Assembly: GCF_000710775.1 (NCBI RefSeq)
Contig: NZ_JOJP01000001.1
Span: 5,280,027 to 5,344,026, forward strand
Length of the DNA stretch: 64,000 nucleotides
DNA from: Endozoicomonas elysicola
GTDB taxonomy: Bacteria > Pseudomonadota > Gammaproteobacteria > Pseudomonadales > Endozoicomonadaceae
Reading direction: 5' to 3'
The notes under the pieces are model-generated. The model ran no database searches and was not told the DNA's origin. It saw nothing but the letters and a program-made list of their open reading frames with translations. Both the position numbers and the translations under genes were made by a program. This document shows, piece by piece, positions 8,596-17,667 of this stretch (its first letter is position 1; each line of letters opens with the position of its first letter).

Positions 8596-9753
8596 TTAAC
8601 GGGGAACCCTTATTCCTCCGGGAACCCCTTGGTAGCTGAACAAAATCTGCCAGAGCTGTAAATCTCTGGCTCTAAATCCGCCAGCACAGGACAGTAAATA
8701 ATAGCGGAACATCCGATAGAATGAATCGCTGTAATTTTCTCTTAAGTCAGGCCAGCCCGCAGTAAATCGCTTTTCCCACTCCACCAGAGTATGGTCATAG
8801 TCTGCGCCAAAGTTATGCCAGTCTTCTACAACAAACAAATCTTCTGAACTCTGGGTAATCTGCAACATGGATGGCAGGCAACCGTTGGGGAAAATGTATT
8901 TTTCAATCCATGGGTTAACCGTGAGGTCTGTTGTCAGAGAACCAATGGTGTGCAGAAGAAAAAGACCACTTTCTGACAAAGCCTGCTTTACAACTTTAAA
9001 AAAAGTGTCGTAGTTACGCGGGCCAACATGTTCAAACATTCCGACAGAAACAACCCGATCAAACTTCTGATTCAAATCTCGATAGTCCTGAAGCCTGATC
9101 TCAACATCCAATCCCTTGCACCGCTCTCTGGCCAGTTGATGCTGCTCTTTTGAAATCGTGATACCAACAACAGAGGCACCGTAGTGACTGGCAGCATATT
9201 CCGCAAGGCCTCCCCAGCCACAACCAATATCAAGCAGTTTCATTCCGGGCTCGATGGCCAGCTTACGGCAAATCAGGTCCAACTTCGACGCTTGAGCCTC
9301 TTCTAAATTGTTCGCTGCCTGCCAATATGCACAGGAATACTGCATTCGTGAGTCCAGCATAACCTCAAACAGGTCATTACCCAGGTCATAATGCTCTTCA
9401 CCGACAATCCATGCTCGCTGCCTTGATTGCCTGTTCACAATACGAGCCCATATCAAGCTGATCAAGATCGGGAGCTGCTTTGGCATTTTCTCACCAAGAT
9501 GCGCCTCCACCAAACGGGTAAACAGCAAGTCCAGCCTTTCGCACTCCCACCAGCCTTCCATATAACTCTCACCCAGCCCTATCAGCCCCTCTTGAAACAA
9601 ACGCCGATAAAAACACGGGTTTCGCACCTGAATATCCCAGGGCTCAGTACCATTGAAACCAACCCCGGCAGTCTCTGCCAGTTGCTGTGCAGCACTATGC
9701 CAGCGGTCATTGGTTTTTGCCTGTTTATTAGAGGGAGAGACAAGGAAACTCAT
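8596..9753 (-). CDS. cfa: Cyclopropane-fatty-acyl-phospholipid synthase
   Basis: SAM-dependent enzyme that adds a methylene bridge to unsaturated acyl chains of membrane phospholipids. The 385-residue protein has the N-terminal block GLGESYMEGWWECERLD, the SAM-binding motif LDIGCGWGGLAEYAA, GMFEHVGPRNYDTFF and the C-terminal RARDLQLWQ, all as in E. coli Cfa. A ribosome site AAGG precedes the ATG by 7 nt. Converges with mutM with only 2 bp between stops, so no separate terminator exists there. Confidence 0.96.
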   Translation of the reverse strand: MSFLVSPSNKQAKTNDRWHSAAQQLAETAGVGFNGTEPWDIQVRNPCFYRRLFQEGLIGLGESYMEGWWECERLDLLFTRLVEAHLGEKMPKQLPILISLIWARIVNRQSRQRAWIVGEEHYDLGNDLFEVMLDSRMQYSCAYWQAANNLEEAQASKLDLICRKLAIEPGMKLLDIGCGWGGLAEYAASHYGASVVGITISKEQHQLARERCKGLDVEIRLQDYRDLNQKFDRVVSVGMFEHVGPRNYDTFFKVVKQALSESGLFLLHTIGSLTTDLTVNPWIEKYIFPNGCLPSMLQITQSSEDLFVVEDWHNFGADYDHTLVEWEKRFTAGWPDLRENYSDSFYRMFRYYLLSCAGGFRARDLQLWQILFSYQGVPGGIRVPR

Positions 9754-9861
9754 AACAATACCTTGTGTATACAGAAGAAGCCGGAGGGAAAGTTATCCGG
9801 CCGATAACAGTAAGGAGGTATAATCAGGTCTGAGTATTTTAGTACATGACACTTTATTACC

Positions 9862-10485
9862 ATGCAATCATCAATTCACGACAACTATCTTCCCCGAAAC
9901 CCATTCAAGATTACTCTCGGGCGCTTTGTTCTCTGGCTGCTTGGCGGGTGGAGGATTGAGGGCAATCTGCCTGAAAGTATTAACAAATATGTCATTATCG
10001 TCGCCCATCATACGTCAAACTGGGACTTCGTCGTTGGCGTTGCGGTCAAACTGATCACCAGAATACGTGTCCGTTTTTTTGCCAAACACTCTCTGTTTTT
10101 CTGGCCTCTGGGCATATTAATGCGCAGACTCGGTGGGATTCCAATTGAGCGTGACAAGTCCATCAACCGGGTTGACCAGGCGATCGACGAGATCAAGAAG
10201 AGCGATCATTTCGTGCTGGTCATTGCGCCAGAAGGGACTCGTTCAAAAGTTCAGCGCTGGAAAACCGGCTTTTATCATATTGCCCGGGGAGCCAATGTGC
10301 CTGTTGTACCTATTGCCTTCGATTTCCGGGATAGAAAAGTCATTATTGGTAACCCCATGAACATGCTTGGCGATTTGCCCGCTGACTTTCTCAAGATGCA
10401 TGAGTTCTTTCTTCCTCATCCTGGTAAGCACTCGGAACTGGGTTGCAACGGGCCATTTGATACACCGGGCATTTACAGTAAGTAA
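9862..10485 (+). CDS. 1-acyl-glycerol-3-phosphate acyltransferase-like protein
   Basis: 207 residues of the PlsC/LPLAT superfamily. The catalytic HX4D motif is seen as HHTSNWDF near residue 50, the second block as GGIPIERDKS, and the third as APEGTRSKV near residue 125. A short hydrophobic segment precedes the first motif, so peripheral inner-membrane location is expected. The family acylates lysophosphatidic acid or similar lysolipids; the short size and the divergent C-terminus leave the substrate open. No good ribosome site precedes the ATG at 9862. A strong terminator follows the gene. Confidence 0.88.
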   Translation: MQSSIHDNYLPRNPFKITLGRFVLWLLGGWRIEGNLPESINKYVIIVAHHTSNWDFVVGVAVKLITRIRVRFFAKHSLFFWPLGILMRRLGGIPIERDKSINRVDQAIDEIKKSDHFVLVIAPEGTRSKVQRWKTGFYHIARGANVPVVPIAFDFRDRKVIIGNPMNMLGDLPADFLKMHEFFLPHPGKHSELGCNGPFDTPGIYSK

Positions 10486-10503
10486 ATTACCCTAACACCT
10501 CAT

Positions 10504-10532
10504 GGGAGTGACATTCCACTCCCTTTTCTTTA
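10504..10532 (+). terminator. Intrinsic terminator after the acyltransferase gene
   Basis: GGGAGTG and CACTCCC form a 7-bp GC-rich stem with a 6-nt loop, followed at once by TTTTCTTT. Correct orientation and place for termination of the upstream gene. Confidence 0.88.
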
Positions 10533-10692
10533 GGTTCTCTTGACATAAGTTTCCAAACTCAGCGGGGCGCGTAGCCAAAGTGCTTCTGCCGTTGTTGCAA
10601 GAACTTGAAAGACATCGGTATTCCTGCGTCCTTGCGCTTGGTCAGAGGTATTCTGGCTTGAGCTGAGAAAGGAACCTTATGTCAACAGAACC
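10533..10692. repeat. MITE-like element, 160 bp copy
   Basis: Ends GGTTCTCTTGACATAAG and CTTATGTCAACAGAACC, flanked on both sides by TA. Its left arm corresponds to the right arm of the 289-bp copy at 5740-6028 and vice versa, so it is inserted in the opposite orientation and has lost part of the interior. It lies directly after the acyltransferase terminator. Confidence 0.8.
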
Positions 10693-10773
10693 TAAGGCTT
10701 TCATTACCGCTTTTCATGAACAGACGGGTTCGATAGAGTGAAGCAACAATAAAAAAGACAGTGAAGGATTCCC

Positions 10774-11094
10774 ATGCCGCTGATTCAATTCATTACCCAT
10801 GATGGCAATCAATACGAAGCAGAAATTGATACAGGAAGCACGCTAATGCAGGGTGCGGTTGATAATATGATTGATGGTATTCTGGCCGAATGTGGCGGCG
10901 CCTGCTCCTGTGCAACCTGTCACTGCTATATTGACGATGCTTGGGTAGACATTGTGGGCCCTGCTGAAGGCATCGAGCATGAAATGCTGGATGTTGTCCG
11001 TGAGCCAAAAGAAAACAGCAGGCTAAGCTGCCAGATTACCGTGACTGATGAGATGGAAGGCCTGATTGTTCACCTACCTGAGTCTCAATATTAA
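10774..11094 (+). CDS. 2Fe-2S ferredoxin, adrenodoxin/putidaredoxin type
   Basis: 106-residue plant-fold ferredoxin. Cluster ligands follow the C-x5-C-x2-C ... C pattern at C40, C46, C49 and C86, in the block ECGGACSCATCHCYIDDAW, which is the adrenodoxin/putidaredoxin variant rather than the photosynthetic type. Such proteins pass single electrons to cytochromes P450 or to Fe-S assembly. No P450, reductase or isc gene is adjacent, so its partner is unknown. A GAAGGA-like ribosome site precedes the ATG. Confidence 0.92.
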   Translation: MPLIQFITHDGNQYEAEIDTGSTLMQGAVDNMIDGILAECGGACSCATCHCYIDDAWVDIVGPAEGIEHEMLDVVREPKENSRLSCQITVTDEMEGLIVHLPESQY

Positions 11095-11101
11095 ATTCCT
11101 A

Positions 11102-11128
11102 TAGCCCATAGAAGTGAACTATGGGTTA
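11102..11128 (+). terminator. Hairpin after the ferredoxin gene
   Basis: TAGCCCATAG and CTATGGGTTA form a stem of about 9-10 bp with a 7-nt loop a few bases after the ferredoxin stop. There is no T-tract. Confidence 0.45.
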
Positions 11129-11228
11129 CAATCCCCCACAAAGACCAGATATATAATAAGGTTATTGATAATTATTCGTAATCAGTCTGAATGACTGCTT
11201 TCGTTTTTAACTGCGAATCCTCATGAGC

Positions 11229-11349
11229 CCTATACCCACAACGCCTGGAGTTGCTATGCGGCGGCAAGTAAGTGATGCCTCAGAAGGCTAGGTGACTCGA
11301 TAGAGAACACGTAGCCGCAAAGTAGCGACTTCAAAGGCGACAGGTATAA
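11229..11349. repeat. ERIC/IMU-like palindromic element
   Basis: About 121 bp bounded by CTATACCC and GGTATA, with internal blocks GGAGTTGC, GCGGCGGCAAGTAAGTGA, CTCAGAAGGCTAGGTGACT and GTAGCCGC in the order of the enterobacterial repetitive intergenic consensus family. The two halves are imperfectly complementary. It sits in the gap before the ferritin gene, the usual intergenic setting of ERIC elements. Confidence 0.75.
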
Positions 11350-11383
11350 CCACTCAAATATCGAAAAATGTCAGGAGTCTCCC

Positions 11384-11899
11384 ATGCTCAGCCAAACCAT
11401 GATCGACAAACTGAATGAACAGATTAATCTGGAGTTCTATTCTTCAAATCTGTATCTGCAAATGGCATCCTGGTGCGAAAGTCAGGGGCTGGACGGTTGT
11501 AACCACTTTCTTCGCCGTCACGCTCGTGAAGAAATGGAGCACATGCAAAAGCTCTTCGACTATGTAAACGAGACCGGAGCCATGGCCATTCTGGGTGGTA
11601 TCGATGCCCCGCCCCACGAATTCTCTTCTGTGCGTGATGTCTTTCTGGCAACTTACGAGCATGAATGCACAGTAACCCAAAAAATCAACGCCCTGGCCCA
11701 TACCGCATTTACCGAGCAAGACTACTCAACGTTCAATTTCCTGCAGTGGTACGTTGCCGAACAGCATGAAGAAGAGAAGCTGTTTAAGTCCATCCTCGAT
11801 AAAATTGATATGATCGGTATGGAACACAAAGGTCTATATTATATTGATCAGGAAGTAGCCAAACTGATGAATGAGATGCCAGCACCTTCGGCGTTATAG
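11384..11899 (+). CDS. ftnA: Non-haem ferritin
   Basis: 171-residue iron-storage protein of the FtnA type. It starts [21 protein letters not shown] and carries the ferroxidase ligands in the helices containing E17, the REEMEHMQ block near residue 50 and [16 protein letters not shown] near residue 122. The family forms a 24-subunit shell that oxidises and stores iron. Ribosome site AGGAGTCTCCC precedes the ATG. The ERIC-like element lies in its 5' region. Confidence 0.97.
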   Translation: MLSQTMIDKLNEQINLEFYSSNLYLQMASWCESQGLDGCNHFLRRHAREEMEHMQKLFDYVNETGAMAILGGIDAPPHEFSSVRDVFLATYEHECTVTQKINALAHTAFTEQDYSTFNFLQWYVAEQHEEEKLFKSILDKIDMIGMEHKGLYYIDQEVAKLMNEMPAPSAL

Positions 11900-11939
11900 C
11901 AGCCATCAGAGGGGGAAGTATCCTCAGCTGCAAAAAAGA

Positions 11940-11990
11940 GCCAGACTCTATTCGACTTTTTGGAGTAAGTCTGGTTCTCTATTTAACCAC
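11940..11990 (+). terminator. Candidate terminator after ferritin
   Basis: AGCCAGACT and AGTCTGGTT arms pair around a loop of about 20 nt; the following TTCTCTATTT is T-rich. Weak because of the long loop. Confidence 0.4.
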
Positions 11991-12015
11991 CCACATCTGA
12001 TCAGAAAGCGCTAAC

Positions 12016-13167
12016 GTGATCTCTGCATACCTGCACCATAGATACTCCCTGTTCCGCCATCATCGCCCGGTCAGCCGGTACATTGTAAAATGTGCCTCTG
12101 CCCTATTTACTCTACTGATCAGTGGTTGCGGGTTATTAACAACAACACCAGAACAGAAGCCAGTTAAATTCAGCGATCTTGAAGGGTGGAGTCAGGAACA
12201 GGCCATTGGCGTCAGACCTGCATTGCTCAACAGCTGCCAACGCCTGAATCGTTCAGTACTGACCGAAAAAAGCCCTTGGGGAAGTTACCAGCAGTGGCAA
12301 TCTCTCTGTAAAGAGCTGGTGCAAACTCCAGACCGTCAGCTAAAAGCCTTTTTCGAGCAAAACTTCGTACCGGTAAGGCTCTCCCCTCAAGATAGAGGCT
12401 TATTTACCGCCTACTACTCACCCGTTATTCCGGGCAATGTTACCCCTTCTGAAGAGTATTCTGTGCCTCTTTTGAAACTCCCTCATGACCTGGTCAAAGT
12501 CCGTCTTGCCGACTTTGGGCTCAGTGGTCAGGGATTGGTTGGCCGAGTCGAGAAAGGTTTTCTGAAACCCTATGGCAGTCGGGCAGAGATCGATCAACAG
12601 ACGCCAAAAGATAGTGATGTGCTGTTATGGCTGAACAGTACAGTGGACAAATTCTTCCTGCAGGTTCAGGGCTCAGGCAACATAGAATTGCCTGATGGGA
12701 AAATAATTCATGTAGGTTATGCCGGCAACAACGGTCACAACTATGTAGCCATTGGAAAAATACTTAAACAGAAAGGAGAGCTTGAAGACGTTTCCATGCA
12801 AACCATTCAGACATGGCTGGAGCAAAATCCTGACCAAAAAGAGTGGCTACTCACCCAGAACCCTCGCTACATCTTTTTCAGTTTCTCTGATGAAGGTGCT
12901 ATAACCGCTCAGGGAGTTCCTGCTAACAGTAGAAGAACGCTGGCTGTCGACCCATCCTATATCCCTCTTGGATTGCCAGTATGGCTTGATACCCGCCTCA
13001 CCGCTACTGGAGAGAAGTTCCAACAGATGATGGTTGCCCAGGATACCGGCAGCGCTATAAAAGGCCCCGCTCGAGGTGATATCTACATGGGTTTTGGCAA
13101 AGATGCAGCTCTTCTGGCAGGACCGCAACAGGAACCTGGCAAGCTGTATGTACTGATTCCCCGATAG
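12016..13167 (+). CDS. mltA: Membrane-bound lytic murein transglycosylase A
   Basis: 383-residue lipoprotein that cleaves peptidoglycan glycan strands with formation of 1,6-anhydromuramic ends. After a long basic N-region the signal peptide ends in the lipobox LISGC (Cys about residue 36). The MltA double-psi barrel domain includes GLFTAYYSPVIPG and LQVQGSGNIELPDG. The C-terminal 3D domain includes VAQDTGSAIKGPARGDIYMG with the catalytic Asp. Outer-membrane anchoring is expected. A strong hairpin follows the stop. Confidence 0.95.
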   Translation: MISAYLHHRYSLFRHHRPVSRYIVKCASALFTLLISGCGLLTTTPEQKPVKFSDLEGWSQEQAIGVRPALLNSCQRLNRSVLTEKSPWGSYQQWQSLCKELVQTPDRQLKAFFEQNFVPVRLSPQDRGLFTAYYSPVIPGNVTPSEEYSVPLLKLPHDLVKVRLADFGLSGQGLVGRVEKGFLKPYGSRAEIDQQTPKDSDVLLWLNSTVDKFFLQVQGSGNIELPDGKIIHVGYAGNNGHNYVAIGKILKQKGELEDVSMQTIQTWLEQNPDQKEWLLTQNPRYIFFSFSDEGAITAQGVPANSRRTLAVDPSYIPLGLPVWLDTRLTATGEKFQQMMVAQDTGSAIKGPARGDIYMGFGKDAALLAGPQQEPGKLYVLIPR

Positions 13168-13188
13168 CTTAGATGCTTGAATACCTCC

Positions 13189-13225
13189 ATGACATAAGCC
13201 CGTCTCATACTCTGGCTTATGTCAT
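13189..13225 (+). terminator. Strong hairpin after mltA
   Basis: ATGACATAAGCC and GGCTTATGTCAT form a perfect 12-bp stem with a 13-nt loop, about 20 bp after the mltA stop. Only a short T stretch follows, so termination may be factor-assisted. Confidence 0.6.
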
Positions 13226-13441
13226 GTTAATAAGCTTGATGCCCACCAATAAAACCAGCGTATTCCCAGCACATTACCTTAAATTAGCATGATTTTTCAG
13301 CAGGTTACTTCCAAATCAAAGTCCAAGCTTGCTCAATGAAGAAAGTTGAACGATATTGCAAAAAAACAGTCCAATAGCTTATTGCACCACTGCGAATCAA
13401 TCGAATAAATACACATTATAATTCTAATCCAAGGTGAAAAG

Positions 13442-15067
13442 ATGGCCATCCCTGTACAATACCAGCCACAATCAATATCTATATATTCTCATCAAGTTCA
13501 AGCTATCCCAAATTCTAATATTGATGCTGAAGCAACATGCCTAGCGAAAAAAATCAGTGAATATAAAGGGGAAGCCCCAAGCCTTAAAGAAGAGAAGAAA
13601 AGTTTAGGAAGTAGAGCATGGTCCTCAATTAAAAGTATTCCAAGGAATATTTCAATATTCTGCAGAGCAGTAACTAAAGTATTATTGATTGGATACTATG
13701 TCGTTAAACATAAAGTTTTTGGCGTAGAATTTACAAGCCAACACTTGAAATCCTATCTTCAAAAACTCGGCCCTGCTTATTCCAAGGTATTACAATCTGT
13801 TGGTTCCGATGAAGAATTGTTGAACCGATTAGCAAATTTTCTTGGTGCTACTGAGTCTGAGCGTAAAAAGTTCGGAGGCGTTGTTCGAGATGTTTTAGAT
13901 AACAACCCTGAAATACCAGCAAGAGCTGCAAGATCAATCCTGGATAAGTCTGGATGCCAGTCTTATTCAGTAAAAAGCCACATTGCTACTGGCACGATTG
14001 GATCATGCTTTGAAGCTGAAAAAGATGAGCATTTACATGTAGCAAAAGTAATTCCGGACTGGAAAGCTAATGAGATAGCGGCAGGCATCAAGTCCATGAG
14101 AATGCTTTTTTTATTCATGCCAAAAACGATTAAAACAACCATCAGAGAGTTAACTGATCCATTTATGGAAGAGTGTAAACTCACAGAAGAAAAACATAAC
14201 CTTACTACGTTCAAGGAGGCTCTGGAGAAAATTGATCATACAGAAACTCTTGACACTTACTGGGTACCTCAAACAACAACATTAACATTCAAAGTACCAA
14301 GTCTGACTGAAGATGTTGAAGCTGATAATTTGCTAATCATGGATAAAATTCATGATGGACATACACTCAATAAATTAACTAACCCTGACAACCGTCAACT
14401 TCGAGCACAAGTCTATCAAACCTGCTTTGGTACACACATGATTCATGATGATGCTTTTTTGCATGCATTAGAGCAAGTCCATAGCCAGACAAAAGATAAA
14501 TGGCGTGAAATGGCCTTAGAGCATGGGATCGTTCATGGTGACCTCCATCCTGGTAATATAATGCTAAGTTTCAGGTCAGGTGGAAACATTGATGTGTGGT
14601 TTATCGACTTTGGCAACTGCATTTCTCTTTCCGATACTCAACGACAGCTTTATCCTGAAGTTGTTCGTTTAATCAGTAGCTTGACTAACCCTTTTACTTC
14701 TGAGCCGATAAATGAAAATAACCTGGAAATACTAACAGATATTTTATGGGCCAAAATAGCAATCAGTCATAAGCGAAATACAGCAGAAGACAAACAGCAA
14801 TTTAAAGAAAACTTGAGAGCTAAGCTTATCAAACTCAGGGATCCAAAGGCAGCTATAGATAAATCAAATGCTCTAACTTCCGAAAAAAAGGAAGCATTAA
14901 AAAATAATCTTGACAGACCATACGTTCAGAATATTGTCAAACTTCTTATACTATCTATTACTTCAGCTACGTTAAGTTCGATCTGTCAGACAGAAGGTGT
15001 TCAATTGCCGCCGTCATTTACACGCTATATAGCCTCTCATTTCAGGGCAGGAGTTATTCTTGAGTAA
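13442..15067 (+). CDS. Divergent ABC1/UbiB-like atypical kinase
   Basis: 541 residues. The core of the ABC1/ADCK/UbiB kinase family is clear: HGDLHPGNIM at residues 365-373 (catalytic loop), IDFGN at 388-392 (metal-binding DFG), a nucleotide loop ATGTIGS at 182-188 where UbiB has an Ala-rich loop, and a VAKV lysine at 202. The diagnostic KxGQ motif is replaced by KVLQ (115-118). A hydrophobic stretch lies near residues 75-90. No ubiquinone gene is adjacent. The gene is AT-rich against its neighbours, stands alone, and has an AAGGTGA ribosome site. It is therefore probably not the housekeeping UbiB; a role on a host or membrane target is possible but unproven. Confidence 0.78.
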   Translation: MAIPVQYQPQSISIYSHQVQAIPNSNIDAEATCLAKKISEYKGEAPSLKEEKKSLGSRAWSSIKSIPRNISIFCRAVTKVLLIGYYVVKHKVFGVEFTSQHLKSYLQKLGPAYSKVLQSVGSDEELLNRLANFLGATESERKKFGGVVRDVLDNNPEIPARAARSILDKSGCQSYSVKSHIATGTIGSCFEAEKDEHLHVAKVIPDWKANEIAAGIKSMRMLFLFMPKTIKTTIRELTDPFMEECKLTEEKHNLTTFKEALEKIDHTETLDTYWVPQTTTLTFKVPSLTEDVEADNLLIMDKIHDGHTLNKLTNPDNRQLRAQVYQTCFGTHMIHDDAFLHALEQVHSQTKDKWREMALEHGIVHGDLHPGNIMLSFRSGGNIDVWFIDFGNCISLSDTQRQLYPEVVRLISSLTNPFTSEPINENNLEILTDILWAKIAISHKRNTAEDKQQFKENLRAKLIKLRDPKAAIDKSNALTSEKKEALKNNLDRPYVQNIVKLLILSITSATLSSICQTEGVQLPPSFTRYIASHFRAGVILE

Positions 15068-15524
15068 TATAAAGTTTTTCCAACTGCCAGAGAATAGCGA
15101 TAGGAGTGCAATCTAAAATCACTCCATAAAAGAACACGATTAGCTAGTACAAACAGTTGCACAAGATAAATTGACTAAAACACTTGAAGCACAATATAGC
15201 TGAGTAAATCAATCAAACCTCTCTATCTAGACGTTTGATACTACTTGCACTTCGAAAATAAGTATCTGGTCATACAGAATCGAATATTTTTGTTTTTTAA
15301 ACGGGTAAAGAGCCAGGATTATAACCGTAGCGTTGTAACTGAAACTGCCGAAGAATACCTGAACAATAAATCAGAATATGTGATTTCATATGACTGGATA
15401 TGCATAACCTGCCCAAGGTCAGATCGAGTCTGAACCAGAGGCAGTAAAGAGATAATTTTCAATACATGCTATTTCTGAGCGTATTTTTTCCCCTGAGAGC
15501 ATCCTCAGTAAGTAAAGATTACAA
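15068..15524. other. Gene-free stretch, 457 bp
   Basis: AT-rich. A short frame at 15245-15433 begins with TTG, has no ribosome site and no recognisable product. A TTGACT hexamer at 15171 with an ATATAG 17 bp later is a possible promoter with no gene to serve. Nothing else is seen. Confidence 0.5.
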
Positions 15525-16193
15525 TCAGCCTGTCATTTCAAGCACCTGAATTACCAGCTTATTAATACCTGCTGCAGCCTCACTGATGTTTTGTGCCAGC
15601 ATATACGCCGGTGTTGTAACCAGCCTGTGCGACTCATCCACCACAATATCATCAACTGCACAGGTTTGATGTGTGATCCCGGTTTGCTCCATCGCTTCGG
15701 CAGTAGCAGCGTCATTACCAATGGTAGCGATAACACCTTCCCCAAAAATACGCCCAACCATTACCGGCGCAATACAGATAAGTCCAACGGGCTTACTTGC
15801 TTCGGCAAAAGCCTTAACGGCAACCATCATATCAACCTGTACACGCAGTTCGGCTCCCTCGAAAGCAAAATCCGACAGGTTTTTTGCTGCACCAAAGCCT
15901 CCCGGAACAATCAGGGCATCAAAATCAGCAACCTTCAGGGCAGCCAGTGGTTCGATATCACCTCGTGCAATTCTGGCTGCCTCAACCAGAACATTTCGCT
16001 GCTCTGCGGTTTCTTCACCCGTTAAATGGTTTATCACATGATGCTGATTCATATCAGGAGCAAAGCACTGATACGTTGCACCCTGTTGCTCAATATTCAG
16101 GAGCGTCAGTACTGATTCATGGATTTCAGCACCATCATAAACACCACATCCAGAGAGGATAACGGCGACTTTCTTCTGATGACTTGAACTCAT
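15525..16193 (-). CDS. elbB: ElbB-type DJ-1/PfpI superfamily protein
   Basis: 222 residues matching ElbB (formerly called isoprenoid biosynthesis protein with amidotransferase-like domain), now known as a glyoxalase-like member of the DJ-1/PfpI superfamily. Blocks VILSGCGVYDGAEIHESV at the N-terminus, DALIVPGGFGAAKNLSDFAF and the nucleophile-elbow-like PVGLICIAPVM are as in E. coli ElbB. Cytoplasmic. Single gene with no clear operon partner. Confidence 0.95.
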   Translation of the reverse strand: MSSSHQKKVAVILSGCGVYDGAEIHESVLTLLNIEQQGATYQCFAPDMNQHHVINHLTGEETAEQRNVLVEAARIARGDIEPLAALKVADFDALIVPGGFGAAKNLSDFAFEGAELRVQVDMMVAVKAFAEASKPVGLICIAPVMVGRIFGEGVIATIGNDAATAEAMEQTGITHQTCAVDDIVVDESHRLVTTPAYMLAQNISEAAAGINKLVIQVLEMTG

Positions 16194-16346
16194 TAGCGTA
16201 TTCTCCTATCTATACATTTATTAATAAATCGCACAGAAGGTTTCCTGAAAAGGAACGGTTCCTCAACAGAGATTATTCATAAACCTTGAGTGTTCTATAA
16301 AGTAGCTCCCGACTCAACTCACGAATAAATCAATTTGGAGTCAATC

Positions 16347-17558
16347 TTGCATCTAGCAGATCGTTTTCAAGCCCCAATCCTGTGTATCCTCTCAATAATG
16401 ATTGGTCTTCCCCTCGGGTGGTGGCTAAGAGATAACCAGAATAAATTTGAACTTCTAGTAGCTCCGAATAATAAAGCCGAATCGTTAAGTGATCATACAA
16501 TTGCAACAAGTACTACCGAACCATCTCTTGCCGAAATTAAAACAACTCATCAGAAGATACGTTCCGAATTTATGCAGGCCCTTGACTCAGAGCAGCTTGA
16601 TGACGCTTTAATCATTTTTCAGCATCATGAGAAGTTTCATTCAGATATGGCAGCAGAGCTTCACCATGAACTAATTAATAAGGTTCGCCACTACCATAAT
16701 AACAATAATCCTGAACAAGCTATTTCAATTCTGGAGTTTTTTACACAACACCATTATCAGGACACTGAACTGCTCAGTGAACTAGCTACCTGCTATATTG
16801 CTGAAAGCCAGTTCTCCAAGGCCCTGGAGGTCTATACAAATGCCAGATCCTACAGCTATGCCAAGGAAGAAATACGATGGTTTGATGAAAAAATCCATCA
16901 AATGGCCCGCTCTCTATATGAAGAGAGCAAGGGGCTTCCAGACCTTGAAGGTCTTATCCCAATATTCCTACGGTTGAGTTATCTGGAGCCAGATTACAGT
17001 TTGTACCGGCTGGCTCTGGCCGAAAGCTACCTTATGCTCAATGATACCGAGAGCGCGACCCGGGAATTACTCATTTTACAAATGGATGATGAACTCAATG
17101 AGCAAGCCAGCCAGCTTTTAGCCCAATTGTTACCAACCCCCATCAGCGAAGACTCTGAGAATGAAAAAACAATCGTTCCATTATCTGGATCCGGAGGACA
17201 CTTGGCTGTCGACACCCTGGCGGGTAATCAACACAGAGCTCGCCTGCTTATCGATACCGGAGCTAGCCTCACAACCCTGCCACACCGTATTCTTGCGGAG
17301 TTACAACAGAAAAAGCAGGCCAGAAAAATCGGATATATAGACCTGACAACCGCCACGGGTATCCACCGAACACCGCTGTACCGTCTTGATCAGTTCAAAA
17401 TCGGGGACTTCCTTGTCAGCAACCTGGAAGCCGCTGAATTTGGTCCCATTGATCAAAATATTGATGGTTTACTTGGTATGAATGTCCTTAATCATTTCAA
17501 CTTTTTCATTGATCAAAACCTGTATCAGCTATCACTAATGCCAAGACAAATGGAGTGA
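16347..17558 (+). CDS. Membrane-anchored TPR protein with retropepsin-like aspartic protease domain
   Basis: About 403 residues. I take the TTG at 16347 as start because GGAG lies 6 nt before it; an in-frame TTG at 16335 also exists. Residues about 8-30 form one membrane segment (ILCILSIMIGLPLGWWL). The middle is helical and TPR-like (repeated blocks such as LLSELATCYIAESQFSKALE and YRLALAESYLMLNDTESA). The C-terminal 125 residues hold a retropepsin/clan AA fold: RLLIDTGASLTTLP with the catalytic DTG, then DGLLGMNVLNHFNFFID. Similar proteins occur in other marine gammaproteobacteria. Substrate is unknown; orientation with the protease domain in the periplasm is inferred. Confidence 0.82.
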   Translation: MHLADRFQAPILCILSIMIGLPLGWWLRDNQNKFELLVAPNNKAESLSDHTIATSTTEPSLAEIKTTHQKIRSEFMQALDSEQLDDALIIFQHHEKFHSDMAAELHHELINKVRHYHNNNNPEQAISILEFFTQHHYQDTELLSELATCYIAESQFSKALEVYTNARSYSYAKEEIRWFDEKIHQMARSLYEESKGLPDLEGLIPIFLRLSYLEPDYSLYRLALAESYLMLNDTESATRELLILQMDDELNEQASQLLAQLLPTPISEDSENEKTIVPLSGSGGHLAVDTLAGNQHRARLLIDTGASLTTLPHRILAELQQKKQARKIGYIDLTTATGIHRTPLYRLDQFKIGDFLVSNLEAAEFGPIDQNIDGLLGMNVLNHFNFFIDQNLYQLSLMPRQME

Positions 17559-17667
17559 AGCATCAGACTGGTGCTATCATAAGCTTGATCCTCATGTACC
17601 TACCCTTTAGGTCAAGAGTCACAAACAACCACGGTAACCCACTTTCTATGCAACTTATGCAAGACTT

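Noticed and set aside
15245-15433. 62-codon frame starting with TTG
   Set aside because: No ribosome site, no domain, ordinary AT-rich intergenic composition.
15525-16162. Several overlapping plus-strand frames of 90-144 codons
   Set aside because: They are shadows of elbB on the opposite strand.
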